Assembly: GCA_019090315.1 (NCBI GenBank)
Contig: JAHRWD010000059.1
Location: forward strand, 1-64,000
DNA: 64,000 bases
Origin: Pseudomonadales bacterium
GTDB taxonomy: Bacteria; Pseudomonadota; Gammaproteobacteria; Pseudomonadales; JAHRWD01
Direction of reading: 5' to 3'
Each line of letters opens with the position of its first letter. Positions within the stretch are counted from its first letter, which is position 1. The position numbers and the translations under genes were made by a program. Of the stretch, positions 8,239 through 18,288 are shown piece by piece. Under the pieces are notes generated by a model, which searched no databases, was not told the origin of the DNA, and saw nothing but the letters and a program-made list of their open reading frames with translations.

Positions 8239-10659
8239 TTAACTAAGGCGCTGCTCGACCTCCAATACGTGTTCGATAGTTTTAAGCACGGTATCCGGCG
8301 TAAGGCTGATCGAATCGATGCCAATCTCGACCAGGTATTCAGCCATTTCAGGATAGTCCGAGGGAGCCTGCCCACAGATACCTGCGTGTCGGCCGTTACG
8401 ATGAGCGCCTTCAACAGCTAGCCGGATCATCTCTTTAACTCCCGGATCACGCTCATCAAAGTCAAACGCGACGATTTCTGAATCTCGATCTACCCCCAGG
8501 GTTAACTGGGTCAAATCGTTTGAACCAATTGAAAAGCCATCGAACAGTTTGGCAAAGTCATCAATCAGAATTACGTTATTGGGGATCTCACACATGACGT
8601 AGATCTCGAGGCCATTTTCCCCGCGTACCAGTCCGTGGCCTGCCATTGCTTCTAGTACTTTTTTACCCTCTTCTACGCGACGACAGAAAGGAATCATCAG
8701 CTTAACGTTGGTCAGCCCCATCTCCTCACGTACACGCTTCATTGCCCGGCACTCCAAAGCAAAACCTTCGGCGTAGGCTGGATGGGTATAACGGGATGCC
8801 CCGCGGAAACCAAGCATCGGGTTATCTTCTTGCTGCTCGAAATGGGCGCCGCCTAACAGGGTCGCGTATTCATTGGTTTTGAAGTCGCTCATACGTACGA
8901 CACAGGATTTTGGATAGACCGCCGCTGCGATAGTCGCAACGCCTTCTGACAGGGTTTTAATAAAGAAATCCGTCGGGCTAACATAAGCACTACTGATACT
9001 GGCAATTTTAGTTCGTGTTGCTGTATCTAATTTTTCCGGATGAACCAGCGCCATCGGATGCACGTTGATGTATTCATTGATAATAAATTCCATACGCGCC
9101 AGGCCAATACCATCCACTGGCAGGGATGCAAGGCTGAAGGCCATATCAGGATTTCCGAGGTTCATCATGATTTTGGTTTTGGGGCTTGCTAGCTGGCTTA
9201 GATCGGTTCGATGAATTTCGAAATCAAGTAGGCCATCGTAGACCTTGCCGGTTTCACCCTCTGCGCAACTGACGGTGATCTGCTGGCCTTGCTTAAGTAT
9301 TTCGGTCGCGTTATCCGTACCCACAATCGCGGGAATACCAAGCTCCCGTGAAATAATCGCTGCGTGGCAGGTACGGCCACCGCGGTTAGTAACAATCGCC
9401 GCCGCAATTTTCATCACCGGCTCCCAGTCGGGGCTTGTGATATCGGCTACTAGTACATCGCCAGCCTGAAAATCCCTGAGCTGTTTCAGGTCAGTTACGA
9501 TACGTACCTTGCCGGCTCCAATTCTAGTGCCAGCAGCCCTGCCCTCAACAAGCAACTTACCTTTTGATTTAAGATGGTACATTTCATGTATCGCGGCATC
9601 CTTACGGGACTCCACTGTCTCTGGCCGCGCCTGCACGATATAAAGCTGCCCGTCGATACCATCCTTCGCCCACTCCATATCCATAGGTCTGTAGGTATTG
9701 GCCTGTAGGGAATAATGGTTTTCTATTTTGATGGCGTAGTCCGCCAGCACCAGAATATCTTCATCGGAGATACAAAAATGTCCGCGCTCCTGTTCGCTGG
9801 TATCAATATTTTCGGTGTATTCCACAGCGATATTGCCGGTATTCAGCTGCTCGGCAAACACCATCTTTTGTTCTTTTTTACCCAAACTACGTTTTAAAAC
9901 AGCTCGATAACCCTCCGTAAATGTGGGTTTGTGTACATAAAAACTATCGGGCTCAATGGTACCCTGCACTACGTTCTCGCCCAGCCCCAGCGCGCCGTTG
10001 AGAAATACCACATCCTTGAAGCCGGTTTCCGTATCCATCGAAAACATCACACCGCTAGCAGCCAGGTCACTACGCACCATTTTCATTACCACCACGGCAA
10101 GATCAACTTTGAAATAATCGAAGTTGTGGTCGTATTTATAGTGAATGGAACGATCAGTAAAGTTTGAGGCCAAACAGCGTTTGTAGGCATCCAGCAATGC
10201 CTCTTCGCTGCTGATATTGAGATAGCTGTCGTTTTGCCCTGCAAAGGATGCCTCCGGGGAATCCTCTGCGGTAGCGGATGAGCGCACAGCTAATGAAATA
10301 TCATCGCCATATTCCTGCTTGAGCTTTTCATAGCTTTGCAGAATGGCGGCTCTCAAATCCTCCGGCAGTTCGCAACCATGTACGATATCGCGTGCTTTCT
10401 TACTATACTGTTGTAACTCTTTGATATTATCCGGGTTAAGGTCATCCAACAGTTCATGTAATTGCTGCCAGGCATCATTTTTCTCAAGCACATAACAGTA
10501 GGCCTCGGCGGTAATTGCAAAGCCGTTTGGGATACGTACACCCTCTGCAGTGAGGTTTTGGTACATCTCCCCCAGCGAGGCATTCTTGCCGCCAACCAGT
10601 GGCACATCCTCAATAGTAATTTCATTAAACCAGCGGATATAATTTTTTGATGCGCTCAT
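8239..10659 (-). CDS. ppsA: phosphoenolpyruvate synthase
   Basis: This 806-residue enzyme makes PEP from pyruvate and ATP, releasing AMP and phosphate; it is a gluconeogenic step in the cytosol. The N-terminal nucleotide-binding domain shows VGGKNASLGEM and AVRSSATAEDSPEASFAGQ. The swivelling phosphohistidine domain has GGRTCHAAIISRELG, with His432 as the phosphorylated residue. The C-terminal PEP-binding barrel has GSNDLTQLTLGVDRD and the catalytic cysteine in GICGQAPSD. The length fits the family. It lies 50 bases downstream of the class I aldolase on the same strand, so the two are probably co-transcribed. The usual regulatory kinase-phosphorylase gene (ppsR) is not next to it. Confidence 0.96.
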   Translation of the reverse strand: MSASKNYIRWFNEITIEDVPLVGGKNASLGEMYQNLTAEGVRIPNGFAITAEAYCYVLEKNDAWQQLHELLDDLNPDNIKELQQYSKKARDIVHGCELPEDLRAAILQSYEKLKQEYGDDISLAVRSSATAEDSPEASFAGQNDSYLNISSEEALLDAYKRCLASNFTDRSIHYKYDHNFDYFKVDLAVVVMKMVRSDLAASGVMFSMDTETGFKDVVFLNGALGLGENVVQGTIEPDSFYVHKPTFTEGYRAVLKRSLGKKEQKMVFAEQLNTGNIAVEYTENIDTSEQERGHFCISDEDILVLADYAIKIENHYSLQANTYRPMDMEWAKDGIDGQLYIVQARPETVESRKDAAIHEMYHLKSKGKLLVEGRAAGTRIGAGKVRIVTDLKQLRDFQAGDVLVADITSPDWEPVMKIAAAIVTNRGGRTCHAAIISRELGIPAIVGTDNATEILKQGQQITVSCAEGETGKVYDGLLDFEIHRTDLSQLASPKTKIMMNLGNPDMAFSLASLPVDGIGLARMEFIINEYINVHPMALVHPEKLDTATRTKIASISSAYVSPTDFFIKTLSEGVATIAAAVYPKSCVVRMSDFKTNEYATLLGGAHFEQQEDNPMLGFRGASRYTHPAYAEGFALECRAMKRVREEMGLTNVKLMIPFCRRVEEGKKVLEAMAGHGLVRGENGLEIYVMCEIPNNVILIDDFAKLFDGFSIGSNDLTQLTLGVDRDSEIVAFDFDERDPGVKEMIRLAVEGAHRNGRHAGICGQAPSDYPEMAEYLVEIGIDSISLTPDTVLKTIEHVLEVEQRLS

Positions 10660-10709
10660 GATGCGGTGCCTGTTTTAAATACGCTTTTAAAGTTCACAGC
10701 TGCCGCTAC

Positions 10710-11735
10710 TCAATCCGAAGTTTCCATCCGGCTTTGATACTCTCCGCGCTGGGCCGCACCATTTAATCTTGCTCGCTTCAATAAAGATTGTTGCGCAGCG
10801 ATGGCATTTTCATCTTTGCCCTGCCAGGCCTGCAATACCGGCTGTTGCAATGCTCGGCCGTAGGAAAATGACAATAACCAGGGAACATTTGGGAATCCCG
10901 CGTTCATCGCGTTGAGGTTTTCGGTTGATTCCTCGGGGCTCATGCCGCCGGATAGAAAATTAATGCTCGGCACGGCTGCGGGAACCGTTCGCAGAAATAC
11001 TGCCATGGTTGCCGCAGCAATCTCTTCCGCACTGGCTCTAACCGAATGATCCTTGCCGGGCAGCACCATATTGGGTTTTAGAATAATATGTTCGAGCGCA
11101 ACATGGTGACGATGCAGCGCATTAAAAACCTCCTGTTGCACCGCTTCAGTCACTTCCGCGCAGCGCGCCAGACTGTGATCACCATCGATCAATACCTCCG
11201 GTTCAACAATGGGCACAATGCCCTGCTCCTGACATACCGTTGCATAACGCGCCAGCATTTCAGCATTGGCGGCAATGCCAAGCGGAGAAGGGTTATGTTC
11301 GCTGATCGAATAAACCTCTCGCCATTTGGCAAAACGCGCACCCTGGGTTTTGTAGTGCTGCAGACGTTCTGCCAGGCCATCCAGACCATAGGTAATCAGA
11401 TCACCCGGCGAAAATGCCAGCGGCCCCTTTCCTTTATCAACTTTAATGCCGGGCACAATACCGCGCTGCGCAAGCAGCTCTGGCAGAGGTTTGCCTTCAA
11501 TACTGCTCTGACCGAGAGTCTCTTCAAATAGAATGACTCCGCTGATGTAATCCTCGATACCAGGGCTGGTAAACAGCATCGAGCGATAGTTGCAGCGACT
11601 CTGCTCGGTGGATTCAACGTCGACGGGTGCAAATCGGCTGGCGATAGTGGGCGCGCTTTCATCGGCAGCGAGAATTCCTTTACCAGGCTGTACCATCTGC
11701 CTGATTGTAGCTTCAAGTTCCTGTTTTACACTCAT
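10710..11735 (-). CDS. class I fructose-bisphosphate aldolase
   Basis: This 341-residue protein is a Schiff-base aldolase of the eukaryote-like class I family (Glycolytic fold). Signature segments are KGILAADESAPTI (about 19-31), GIKVDKGKG (about 97-104), the RFAKWREV lysine (Lys137) and ILKPNMVLPG with the Schiff-base lysine at 220. It interconverts fructose-1,6-bisphosphate with two triose phosphates without a metal. The ATG start has a strong GAAAGGAG ribosome site. It heads a two-gene unit with ppsA, which together suggest sugar-phosphate synthesis from C3 compounds. The upstream gap shared with the divergent amidotransferase carries one copy of the 21-base repeat. Confidence 0.93.
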   Translation of the reverse strand: MSVKQELEATIRQMVQPGKGILAADESAPTIASRFAPVDVESTEQSRCNYRSMLFTSPGIEDYISGVILFEETLGQSSIEGKPLPELLAQRGIVPGIKVDKGKGPLAFSPGDLITYGLDGLAERLQHYKTQGARFAKWREVYSISEHNPSPLGIAANAEMLARYATVCQEQGIVPIVEPEVLIDGDHSLARCAEVTEAVQQEVFNALHRHHVALEHIILKPNMVLPGKDHSVRASAEEIAAATMAVFLRTVPAAVPSINFLSGGMSPEESTENLNAMNAGFPNVPWLLSFSYGRALQQPVLQAWQGKDENAIAAQQSLLKRARLNGAAQRGEYQSRMETSD

Positions 11736-11812
11736 CTTCGATCTCCTTTCTATCCGCTATAAGTTGGCCTTTACCAGCACTTCTTATAGCATAGAAATTC
11801 TTCAAGTAATCG

Positions 11813-11833
11813 GTACTCCGACAAGCTTGTAGT
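11813..11833. repeat. dispersed 21-base intergenic repeat, copy 1
   Basis: This is the first of three similar 21-mers in the window (others at 27888-27908 and 58276-58296). All contain the core TCCGACARG and begin with GTAYTCCG. Here the centre ACAAGCTTGT is a perfect palindrome. It lies in the divergent gap between the aldolase and the amidotransferase. It may be a regulatory site or a small REP-like element. Confidence 0.5.
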
Positions 11834-11880
11834 GATGGGTTATTAGATTCGACTAACCGACCCTATTAACGGACTCCGAC

Positions 11881-12696
11881 ATGTGCGAGCTACTTGCGAT
11901 ATCCAGCCGTTTTCCCGTTACCACAAACCTGTCATTAATGAGGTTTGCGGAACACGGTGGTCATAGCGGCCCTCACCGGGATGGCTGGGGTATTGCCTAT
12001 TATCATGGCCATGATATTCAGCGAATTCGAGAACCCCTCGCTGCAGCAGATAGTGATTGGGTAAAATTTGTCGCGAACCATCATTCAAGTAGCTCAATGG
12101 TGATCGCGCATCTGCGCAGAGTCACCCGCGGCGAACGAACACTGGCCAACACCCAGCCCTTCGCACGGGAGCTTGGGGGCCGTATGCACCTGTTTGCTCA
12201 TAACGGCGATTTGCCAGAGCTGTTCAACCTGCCGTCGTTTCAATCGAGCCGCTTTTTACCCCTGGGCAATACCGATTCTGAACTGGTTTTCTGTTGCCTG
12301 ATGGATCGCCTTGGGGCCATCTGGCTAGACAGCCATGAGCCGCCATCACTGACGCAACGTTTCGCCATTATTACCGAGCTGGCCAAAGAGATCCGTGCGT
12401 ACGGCCCCGCCAATTTTCTTTACTCCGATGGCGAATATCTGTTTGCCCATTCGCACCGTCGGACTAACCCAGAAACCAGGCGAATTGACGCACCGGGCTT
12501 GCATCTCCTACAACGGAATTGCCCCGCAACCGCGTTAACGAATACCCAAATCCCCGGTCTGTCAGTTGATAGCAGCGAACAGACCGTTACTCTGCTCGCT
12601 AGCGTTCCGCTTTCTGATGAACCCTGGCAACCGCTTGGTGAAGGCGAGATCGTAGTCATCAAAGATGGTGAATCTGTTATTGAGCCACAAACATAA
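11881..12696 (+). CDS. class II glutamine amidotransferase (YafJ/DUG3-like)
   Basis: This 271-residue protein begins MCELLAIS, so Cys2 becomes the N-terminal nucleophile after methionine removal, as in Ntn-type class II glutaminases. Other family marks are HRDGWGIAYY (about 37-46), AHLRRVTRG (about 79-87) and FAHNGDL (about 108-114). It would hydrolyse the amide of glutamine or a gamma-glutamyl compound. Related YafJ/DUG3 proteins have been tied to gamma-glutamyl peptide or glutathione breakdown, but the substrate here is not defined. It is transcribed alone, away from the aldolase. There is no strong terminator after it, only a weak CAGGC/GCCTG hairpin near 12721-12740. Confidence 0.85.
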   Translation: MCELLAISSRFPVTTNLSLMRFAEHGGHSGPHRDGWGIAYYHGHDIQRIREPLAAADSDWVKFVANHHSSSSMVIAHLRRVTRGERTLANTQPFARELGGRMHLFAHNGDLPELFNLPSFQSSRFLPLGNTDSELVFCCLMDRLGAIWLDSHEPPSLTQRFAIITELAKEIRAYGPANFLYSDGEYLFAHSHRRTNPETRRIDAPGLHLLQRNCPATALTNTQIPGLSVDSSEQTVTLLASVPLSDEPWQPLGEGEIVVIKDGESVIEPQT

Positions 12697-12933
12697 CAGC
12701 AATCAGATCTTCAATCAGCACAGGCAATTTATCGCCTGATTCTGTTCCTAAATCAAGCCGCGTGACAGGTTAGTATATAAATACTTAAGTGCACGCGTTC
12801 TTGAGCCCATGACAATTAAAATGGCGTCTACTATAATTTCTAACAGGCATTTATGACGCTACTAATTAGCATCAGTTGGACACCGAAACTCATTTTGCTA
12901 TATGCTTCAAATCCAGTTTATAAGGGACTATAT

Positions 12934-13977
12934 ATGCATATCCTAATCGTTGATGATGTTGCTGAAAATATTCAGCTAGCGATGAATATTCTTAAGGAAG
13001 ATAGTCATACTTTTTCATTTGCAACACAAGGAGAGGAAGCTCTCCAGATCATTGAACGGGATGCAAAACAGCTGGATCTGATTTTACTGGATATCATGAT
13101 GCCAGGGATCGATGGTTTTGATGTCTGCCAAACGGTAAAACAAAACCCACTGACCGCATCGATTCCAATTATTTTTCTCACCGCAAAATCTGATATTGAT
13201 GCGGTTAGCAGAGGTTTTTCGCTGGGAGCTGTTGATTACGTTACTAAACCTTTTCATTCGGAAGAGCTGCTGGCGAGAGTAAATACCCATACTGAATTGT
13301 ATCGGGCAAAAAAATTACTTCAGCAAAGCAATATTGCATTAACCACAAAAATTGAATTTGAACACAAACGGTTGCTAACCGAGCTAGAGGACAACCAAAA
13401 AGAGATGATATGGATGCTGACTGAACTGATGGAGTCAACGTCCGATGAAACAGGTCAACACATCCGTCGAGTTGCCGAAATATCTGCACTTCTTGCACAC
13501 TACCACCCCTCACTCACTGAGGATGATGTGGATACCATACGTCATGCATCCCCTATGCATGATATCGGTAAAATGACGGTCCCTCCCGAGATTCTTCACA
13601 AGCCTGGTCGCTACACTGAAGATGAATTCAATCAGATGAAAGCACACACCAGTAACGCTTATGAGCTGTTACGTCGTTCCGACCGAAGATATATGACGGC
13701 TGCCGCCATTATTGCTTATGAACACCATGAAAAATGGAATGGCAAGGGATATCCCCGCGGGCTAGAAGGAGCAGAAATCCATATTTATGGGAGAATCGTT
13801 GCGTTGGCTGATGTCTTTGATGCGCTAACGCACTCCCGGCGATACAAGGATGCATGGGATATTGAGCAGGTTGTTAGCTATATAAAGGATCATGATGGAA
13901 CTCAGTTTGACCCAGACCTGGTTGCTATCTTCATCGAGCACCTTGATGAATTTTCTGCTATTGCCAAGATTAAATAG
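12934..13977 (+). CDS. response regulator with HD-GYP phosphodiesterase domain
   Basis: I start at ATG 12934 (347 residues), which has AAGGGA six bases upstream and begins directly with the receiver domain; an in-frame ATG at 12853 would add 27 unlikely residues. The receiver (about 1-120) has the acidic pocket VDD and phospho-acceptor Asp53 in LLDIMMPG. A coiled-coil linker (about 125-165) joins it to an HD-GYP domain with HD at 209-210 (MHDIGK), HHEKW near 264-268 and GYP at 272-274 (GKGYPRGLEG). Such RpfG-like proteins hydrolyse cyclic-di-GMP under phosphorylation control. The hybrid kinase gene begins 31 bases downstream, so the pair probably forms one signalling unit. Confidence 0.92.
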   Translation: MHILIVDDVAENIQLAMNILKEDSHTFSFATQGEEALQIIERDAKQLDLILLDIMMPGIDGFDVCQTVKQNPLTASIPIIFLTAKSDIDAVSRGFSLGAVDYVTKPFHSEELLARVNTHTELYRAKKLLQQSNIALTTKIEFEHKRLLTELEDNQKEMIWMLTELMESTSDETGQHIRRVAEISALLAHYHPSLTEDDVDTIRHASPMHDIGKMTVPPEILHKPGRYTEDEFNQMKAHTSNAYELLRRSDRRYMTAAAIIAYEHHEKWNGKGYPRGLEGAEIHIYGRIVALADVFDALTHSRRYKDAWDIEQVVSYIKDHDGTQFDPDLVAIFIEHLDEFSAIAKIK

Positions 13978-14008
13978 ATGCCAGTAAATCTAACTCGGGT
14001 AACACACC

Positions 14009-17000
14009 TTGTACACCCATCTACCTCTACAAGCCAAGTTCTTCGCCCTCTTATTTATGCTCATTGGGCTATTTTGTAATCCCATCAACGCAGAACCACT
14101 GCCCTCAAAAGCCCTGCTTACTGATACAGAACAGCAGTGGCTAAAACAGCATCCAGTCATTCTTGTAGGTGGAAGCCCTGACTGGATGCCCTTTAATTTT
14201 GTCAACAAAGATGGACAATACAGCGGTATTGCCCATGACTATCTGAAATTAATTTCAAAGAACACAGGCCTGTATTTTGAATTCAGCATCTCCCCCTGGG
14301 CAACCAATTTACAACGAACTAAAGACAACAAGATTGATTTGCTGGGTGCTGTTTATTACACGAAAGAGCGTGATCAATATCTAGGTTTTTCAGAGCCCTA
14401 TTTTGAAGTACACGATTTCTTCTTTATTCGCGACGATATTGAGGCAAAAACCTTACAGGATCTTGATGGTAAACGGGTTGCTATTCCCCGAGGTTACGCA
14501 CACATAGCGTTTATAAAAAAACAGTTCCCTAAAATAGAAATTGTCCTGGTTGATACCTTTAGTGAATCGATCGATGCAGTATTAGAAAACCGAGCTGATC
14601 TACTGTATGACACCTACGGATCACTAATTTATAGCCTTGAGACAAAAGGAATTAATACGATTATACCTTTTAAATCTACAGCTCCTCTCGGAAAAAAATA
14701 CATTCATATTGCGACACGAAAAAATATTCCCGAGTTAGCATCCATTGTTCAAAAAGGTCTGGATTCAATCTCTGAAGATCAAAAAAGAGCTATCAGCAGA
14801 AAGTGGCTTGGCCCATCCACAGTTAGACCCAATACTAACCCATTGAATTTAACCCAGGAGGAGAAGCAATGGATCTTTCAACACCCTGTAGTTCGCCATG
14901 GCGCAGACCCGGACTGGCCTCCCTATGAATTTGTAGATGCATCCGGACAGCTACAGGGTTTAAGTGCTGATGTTATTGATCTGCTTGAACAGCGTCTGGG
15001 AATTCAATTTAAACTAAAAATCACCAGGAATTGGGCCGAGACACTGGAGGCTATAAAAGATCGTGAAATAGATGTTGTTAGTAGCCTGGTAAAAACACCA
15101 GAGCGAATGACATACATGCAATTCACCAGTTCCTATTTAACACCACTTACGGCGATTTACACAAGAAGTGATGCCCCCAGGATCAACGATATTGAGGGCC
15201 TGAAAAATAGAACCGTGGTTATTGAAGAGCGATATTTTTTTTATGATGTGCTCACTAGTAAGTATCCGGATATCAAACTACTACCTGTAAAAACTACGGC
15301 TGAAGCACTTAAAAAGCTTTCCTATGGCCAGGCTGATGCTTATGTTGGGAATCTGGGTTCAGCAAACTGGATAGCGGAACAAAATGGACTAAATAACATA
15401 GTCGCGAATATGGCCAATGAACTTGGAGGATCACCTATTCGATTAGCCGTTCGTGATGACTGGCCTGTTTTTCACAGCATAATCAATAAAGCTTTAGCCT
15501 CTATCTCTGAAGCAAAGATGTCTGAAATTCGCCGTAAGTGGTTCGCACCCGCTGTCCATTCAAAGATGAACAGAATCGACCTGAGTATTTCAGAACAACA
15601 GTGGTTAGAAAATCATAAAATTATTCGCTTTACCGGCGACCCAAATTGGCTTCCATACGAAGCATTTGATACACAGGGAAACTACATTGGCATAGTTGCC
15701 GACTACCTTAAGATTATTGAACAAAGGCTTGGAATTAAATTAACCATGGTGCCCAGCCGTACATGGAGTGAAGCGATCGAAAAAACCAAAAATGGTGAAA
15801 TCGATGTGCTTTCCGAAACCAGTGATTCAGATCTTGGCTCAGCATTAACATTCACTCAGGACTACATATCTAGCCCTCTGGTTATCGTGATGAATCAGAG
15901 CGCAAATTATGTGGAAAACCTACATCAAATTCGAGACAAAAAAATTGCGGTTGTTAAAGATTATGGCTATGTACCCGGAATCACCGAAAGGTACCCTGGC
16001 CTTGAACTGAACTATGTCGATTCCATACAGGATGGTCTTACTTCTGTATCAACAGGTGAGATGGATGCGCTTGTCGCAACACTGGCTCAAGCAAGCTATC
16101 AAATATCGGAATTGGGCATAAATAATATTCGTATCGTAGGGAAAACAGAGCTTAACACCGCGCTGGCTTTTGGAATACGAACCGAACTTGCACCGTTAGT
16201 ACCTATGTTTAATCGTGCGTTGAGCAGCATTACGCCAAACGAAAAACAAGTAATTATGAACAACTGGGGAGAACACAAATATGTAGAGAAGGTTAACTAC
16301 ACGCTCCTCATTCAGGTAGCAATAGTACTGCTGTTAATTCTACTATTTATACTCTACTGGAATCGGAAACTGGCTAAAGAGATTCAACAGAGAAAAACAG
16401 CAGAACAGCAGATGCAAATACTGATTGATACAATTCCACTACAAATTGTGATCAATACACTGGACGGCCGTATTTTGTCGACGAATCCTCAGGTACTGCG
16501 AGATTATAGAATCCACGCTTCGGAACTAACCGAATACAATATTCGAGATTTTTTCAAGGAGAGTAGTGACTACGAAGCCATTTCAAATGAAATCGCTGAT
16601 AAGGGTACGGTGAATCAAAAAATTGTTTTGATGCGCAGACCAGGTGGTGAAATTCGTTCGATGATGCTCTCTGTTTCACCGATTGTTTACAATAGTTGCT
16701 CGGCTTTATTATCAATATCTATTGATATGACAGAAAGGCTTGAGTTTGAGCAGGAGCTGAGCACAGCAAAAGAAGATGCTGAAGCAGGAAGCCGTGCAAA
16801 GTCCGAATTTTTGGCCAATATGAGCCATGAAATACGAACACCTATGAACGCAATATTAGGTTTCACCGGATTATTGGATGAACAAATTCAGGAACCCAGA
16901 CTCAAATCATTTATAAAAACCATCCGGTCCGCCGGCAACAACCTGCTGTTGCTAATTAACGATATTCTGGACCTTTCCAAGATTGAGGCTGGAAAATTTG

Positions 17001-18223
17001 AGGTTAAAAATAGACCCTGTAATCCTACGGTACTACTACAGGAAGTAGCCGACATATTTGCGCTAAAATCTGCCGAGAAAAATATTGATTTAATCATCGA
17101 TATTGATCCAACAGCACCACAAAGCCTGCAATTAGATGAGGTTCGGCTACGACAGGTCTTACTAAACCTGATTGGAAATTCAATCAAATTTACCGATCAA
17201 GGTTATATTCGCATAAAACTACAGGTGGAAAACGAAGATACCATTCAAAGCACGGTAGACTTACTGATATCCGTTGAAGACACTGGGACAGGTATCTCTG
17301 AACAGTATCAGCAACATATCTTCGAGGAGTTTACACAATCGAGCGGGCAGGATGAAAAAAGATACGGTGGTACAGGTCTGGGCCTCTCTATCAGTGTACG
17401 GCTTGTTGAGATGATGGGTGGAACCCTTTCGCTTTCAAGCCAGCCAGGTCATGGATCAACCTTTCATATTGCATTAAAGGGGATTGATATAGCAGTACTG
17501 GGGGTTCACAACAACCCCAATGATGATAAGCCTACCGATAACATGATTAGCTTTCTACCCGCCAATATTCTGGTGGTTGATGATGTGCAGGACAACCGCG
17601 AACTGTTGATCGCAAATTTTGCAGATACCGCGCTACAGGTCAGCAGTGCCAGTAATGGCCTGGAAGCCGTCAATCTTGCAAAACAACAGTGCTTTGATCT
17701 GATTCTAATGGATATCCGTATGCCCATCATGGATGGGTATCAAGCAGCTAAAGAAATTCGATTATTTTCAAAAACCCCCATTATCGCTTTAACAGCTTCC
17801 GTGATGACCGATGAGTTTGAACGTGTGAAAACTGATGATTTTGATGGGTATCTACGAAAACCTGTTTTTAAAGCAGTCCTGTTTAAGGAGTTGTCTAATT
17901 TCTTGCCCTTCGATCAAGTATTACCGTCACAGGATAGCCCTGAACAGAACACTGAATTTTCTGCTGCCGAATACGAAGTCATACCCATGGTACTCAATGA
18001 GCTAGAAATTTTTTCTGCTCAGTTCTCAGCTGTCTCTGAAGGAAACAACCTATCCGAAATCAACCGTTTTGCTGAGGCGCTAATTGAGATCAACCAGCGC
18101 TTTCCACTCAAGCTTCTTGATGATTATGCACAGCAGCTTATCAATCAGGTTGCAATCTTTGATATCCCTGCCATCCAGCGGTCATTGAGTGAGTATCCAA
18201 AACTGATGGAAAAGCTAAAGTAA
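14009..18223 (+). CDS. hybrid sensor kinase with three tandem solute-binding (PBPb) domains
   Basis: The 1404-residue frame starts at TTG 14009; from there the first 28 residues form a normal signal or anchor segment, while the next ATG would truncate it. The ribosome site is weak. Three BvgS-type periplasmic binding domains follow (about 35-267, 280-515 and 525-757), each opening with a W-P-F/Y-E/N pattern. A membrane span lies at about 764-784, then a PAS domain (about 800-910), HisKA with His940 in NMSHEIRTP, and an ATPase domain with Asn1057, DTGTGIS and GGTGLGLSI. A receiver follows with Asp1235 in LILMDIRMP. No histidine phosphotransfer domain is evident at the C-terminus (1300-1404). 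It likely senses small polar ligands and phosphorylates itself and the adjacent HD-GYP regulator. Confidence 0.9.
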   Translation: MYTHLPLQAKFFALLFMLIGLFCNPINAEPLPSKALLTDTEQQWLKQHPVILVGGSPDWMPFNFVNKDGQYSGIAHDYLKLISKNTGLYFEFSISPWATNLQRTKDNKIDLLGAVYYTKERDQYLGFSEPYFEVHDFFFIRDDIEAKTLQDLDGKRVAIPRGYAHIAFIKKQFPKIEIVLVDTFSESIDAVLENRADLLYDTYGSLIYSLETKGINTIIPFKSTAPLGKKYIHIATRKNIPELASIVQKGLDSISEDQKRAISRKWLGPSTVRPNTNPLNLTQEEKQWIFQHPVVRHGADPDWPPYEFVDASGQLQGLSADVIDLLEQRLGIQFKLKITRNWAETLEAIKDREIDVVSSLVKTPERMTYMQFTSSYLTPLTAIYTRSDAPRINDIEGLKNRTVVIEERYFFYDVLTSKYPDIKLLPVKTTAEALKKLSYGQADAYVGNLGSANWIAEQNGLNNIVANMANELGGSPIRLAVRDDWPVFHSIINKALASISEAKMSEIRRKWFAPAVHSKMNRIDLSISEQQWLENHKIIRFTGDPNWLPYEAFDTQGNYIGIVADYLKIIEQRLGIKLTMVPSRTWSEAIEKTKNGEIDVLSETSDSDLGSALTFTQDYISSPLVIVMNQSANYVENLHQIRDKKIAVVKDYGYVPGITERYPGLELNYVDSIQDGLTSVSTGEMDALVATLAQASYQISELGINNIRIVGKTELNTALAFGIRTELAPLVPMFNRALSSITPNEKQVIMNNWGEHKYVEKVNYTLLIQVAIVLLLILLFILYWNRKLAKEIQQRKTAEQQMQILIDTIPLQIVINTLDGRILSTNPQVLRDYRIHASELTEYNIRDFFKESSDYEAISNEIADKGTVNQKIVLMRRPGGEIRSMMLSVSPIVYNSCSALLSISIDMTERLEFEQELSTAKEDAEAGSRAKSEFLANMSHEIRTPMNAILGFTGLLDEQIQEPRLKSFIKTIRSAGNNLLLLINDILDLSKIEAGKFEVKNRPCNPTVLLQEVADIFALKSAEKNIDLIIDIDPTAPQSLQLDEVRLRQVLLNLIGNSIKFTDQGYIRIKLQVENEDTIQSTVDLLISVEDTGTGISEQYQQHIFEEFTQSSGQDEKRYGGTGLGLSISVRLVEMMGGTLSLSSQPGHGSTFHIALKGIDIAVLGVHNNPNDDKPTDNMISFLPANILVVDDVQDNRELLIANFADTALQVSSASNGLEAVNLAKQQCFDLILMDIRMPIMDGYQAAKEIRLFSKTPIIALTASVMTDEFERVKTDDFDGYLRKPVFKAVLFKELSNFLPFDQVLPSQDSPEQNTEFSAAEYEVIPMVLNELEIFSAQFSAVSEGNNLSEINRFAEALIEINQRFPLKLLDDYAQQLINQVAIFDIPAIQRSLSEYPKLMEKLK

Positions 18224-18258
18224 CGTAATTTCCCAATTTCATATCTGTGAATGCTTGC

Positions 18259-18288
18259 CAGTGGCGTCGCTTTTAACCCGCGCCACTG
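18259..18288. other. hairpin in the leader region before the polyamine genes
   Basis: CAGTGGCG and CGCCACTG form a perfect 8-bp stem around a 14-base loop, 35 bases after the kinase stop. There is no T-run, so it is not a standard intrinsic terminator. The 241-base gap to the AdoMet decarboxylase also holds an A/T-rich TATATAAT stretch near 18328-18340 that could be a -10 element. The hairpin may be an RNA-stabilising or regulatory structure. Confidence 0.35.

Noticed and set aside
8109..8414. 102-residue N-terminal extension of the TonB receptor
   Set aside because: It overlaps the 3' end of ppsA, lacks a signal peptide at its start, and the GTG at 8108 has a strong ribosome site directly followed by a signal peptide.
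11088..11531. 147-codon plus-strand ORF
   Set aside because: It is antisense to the class I aldolase and without supporting features.
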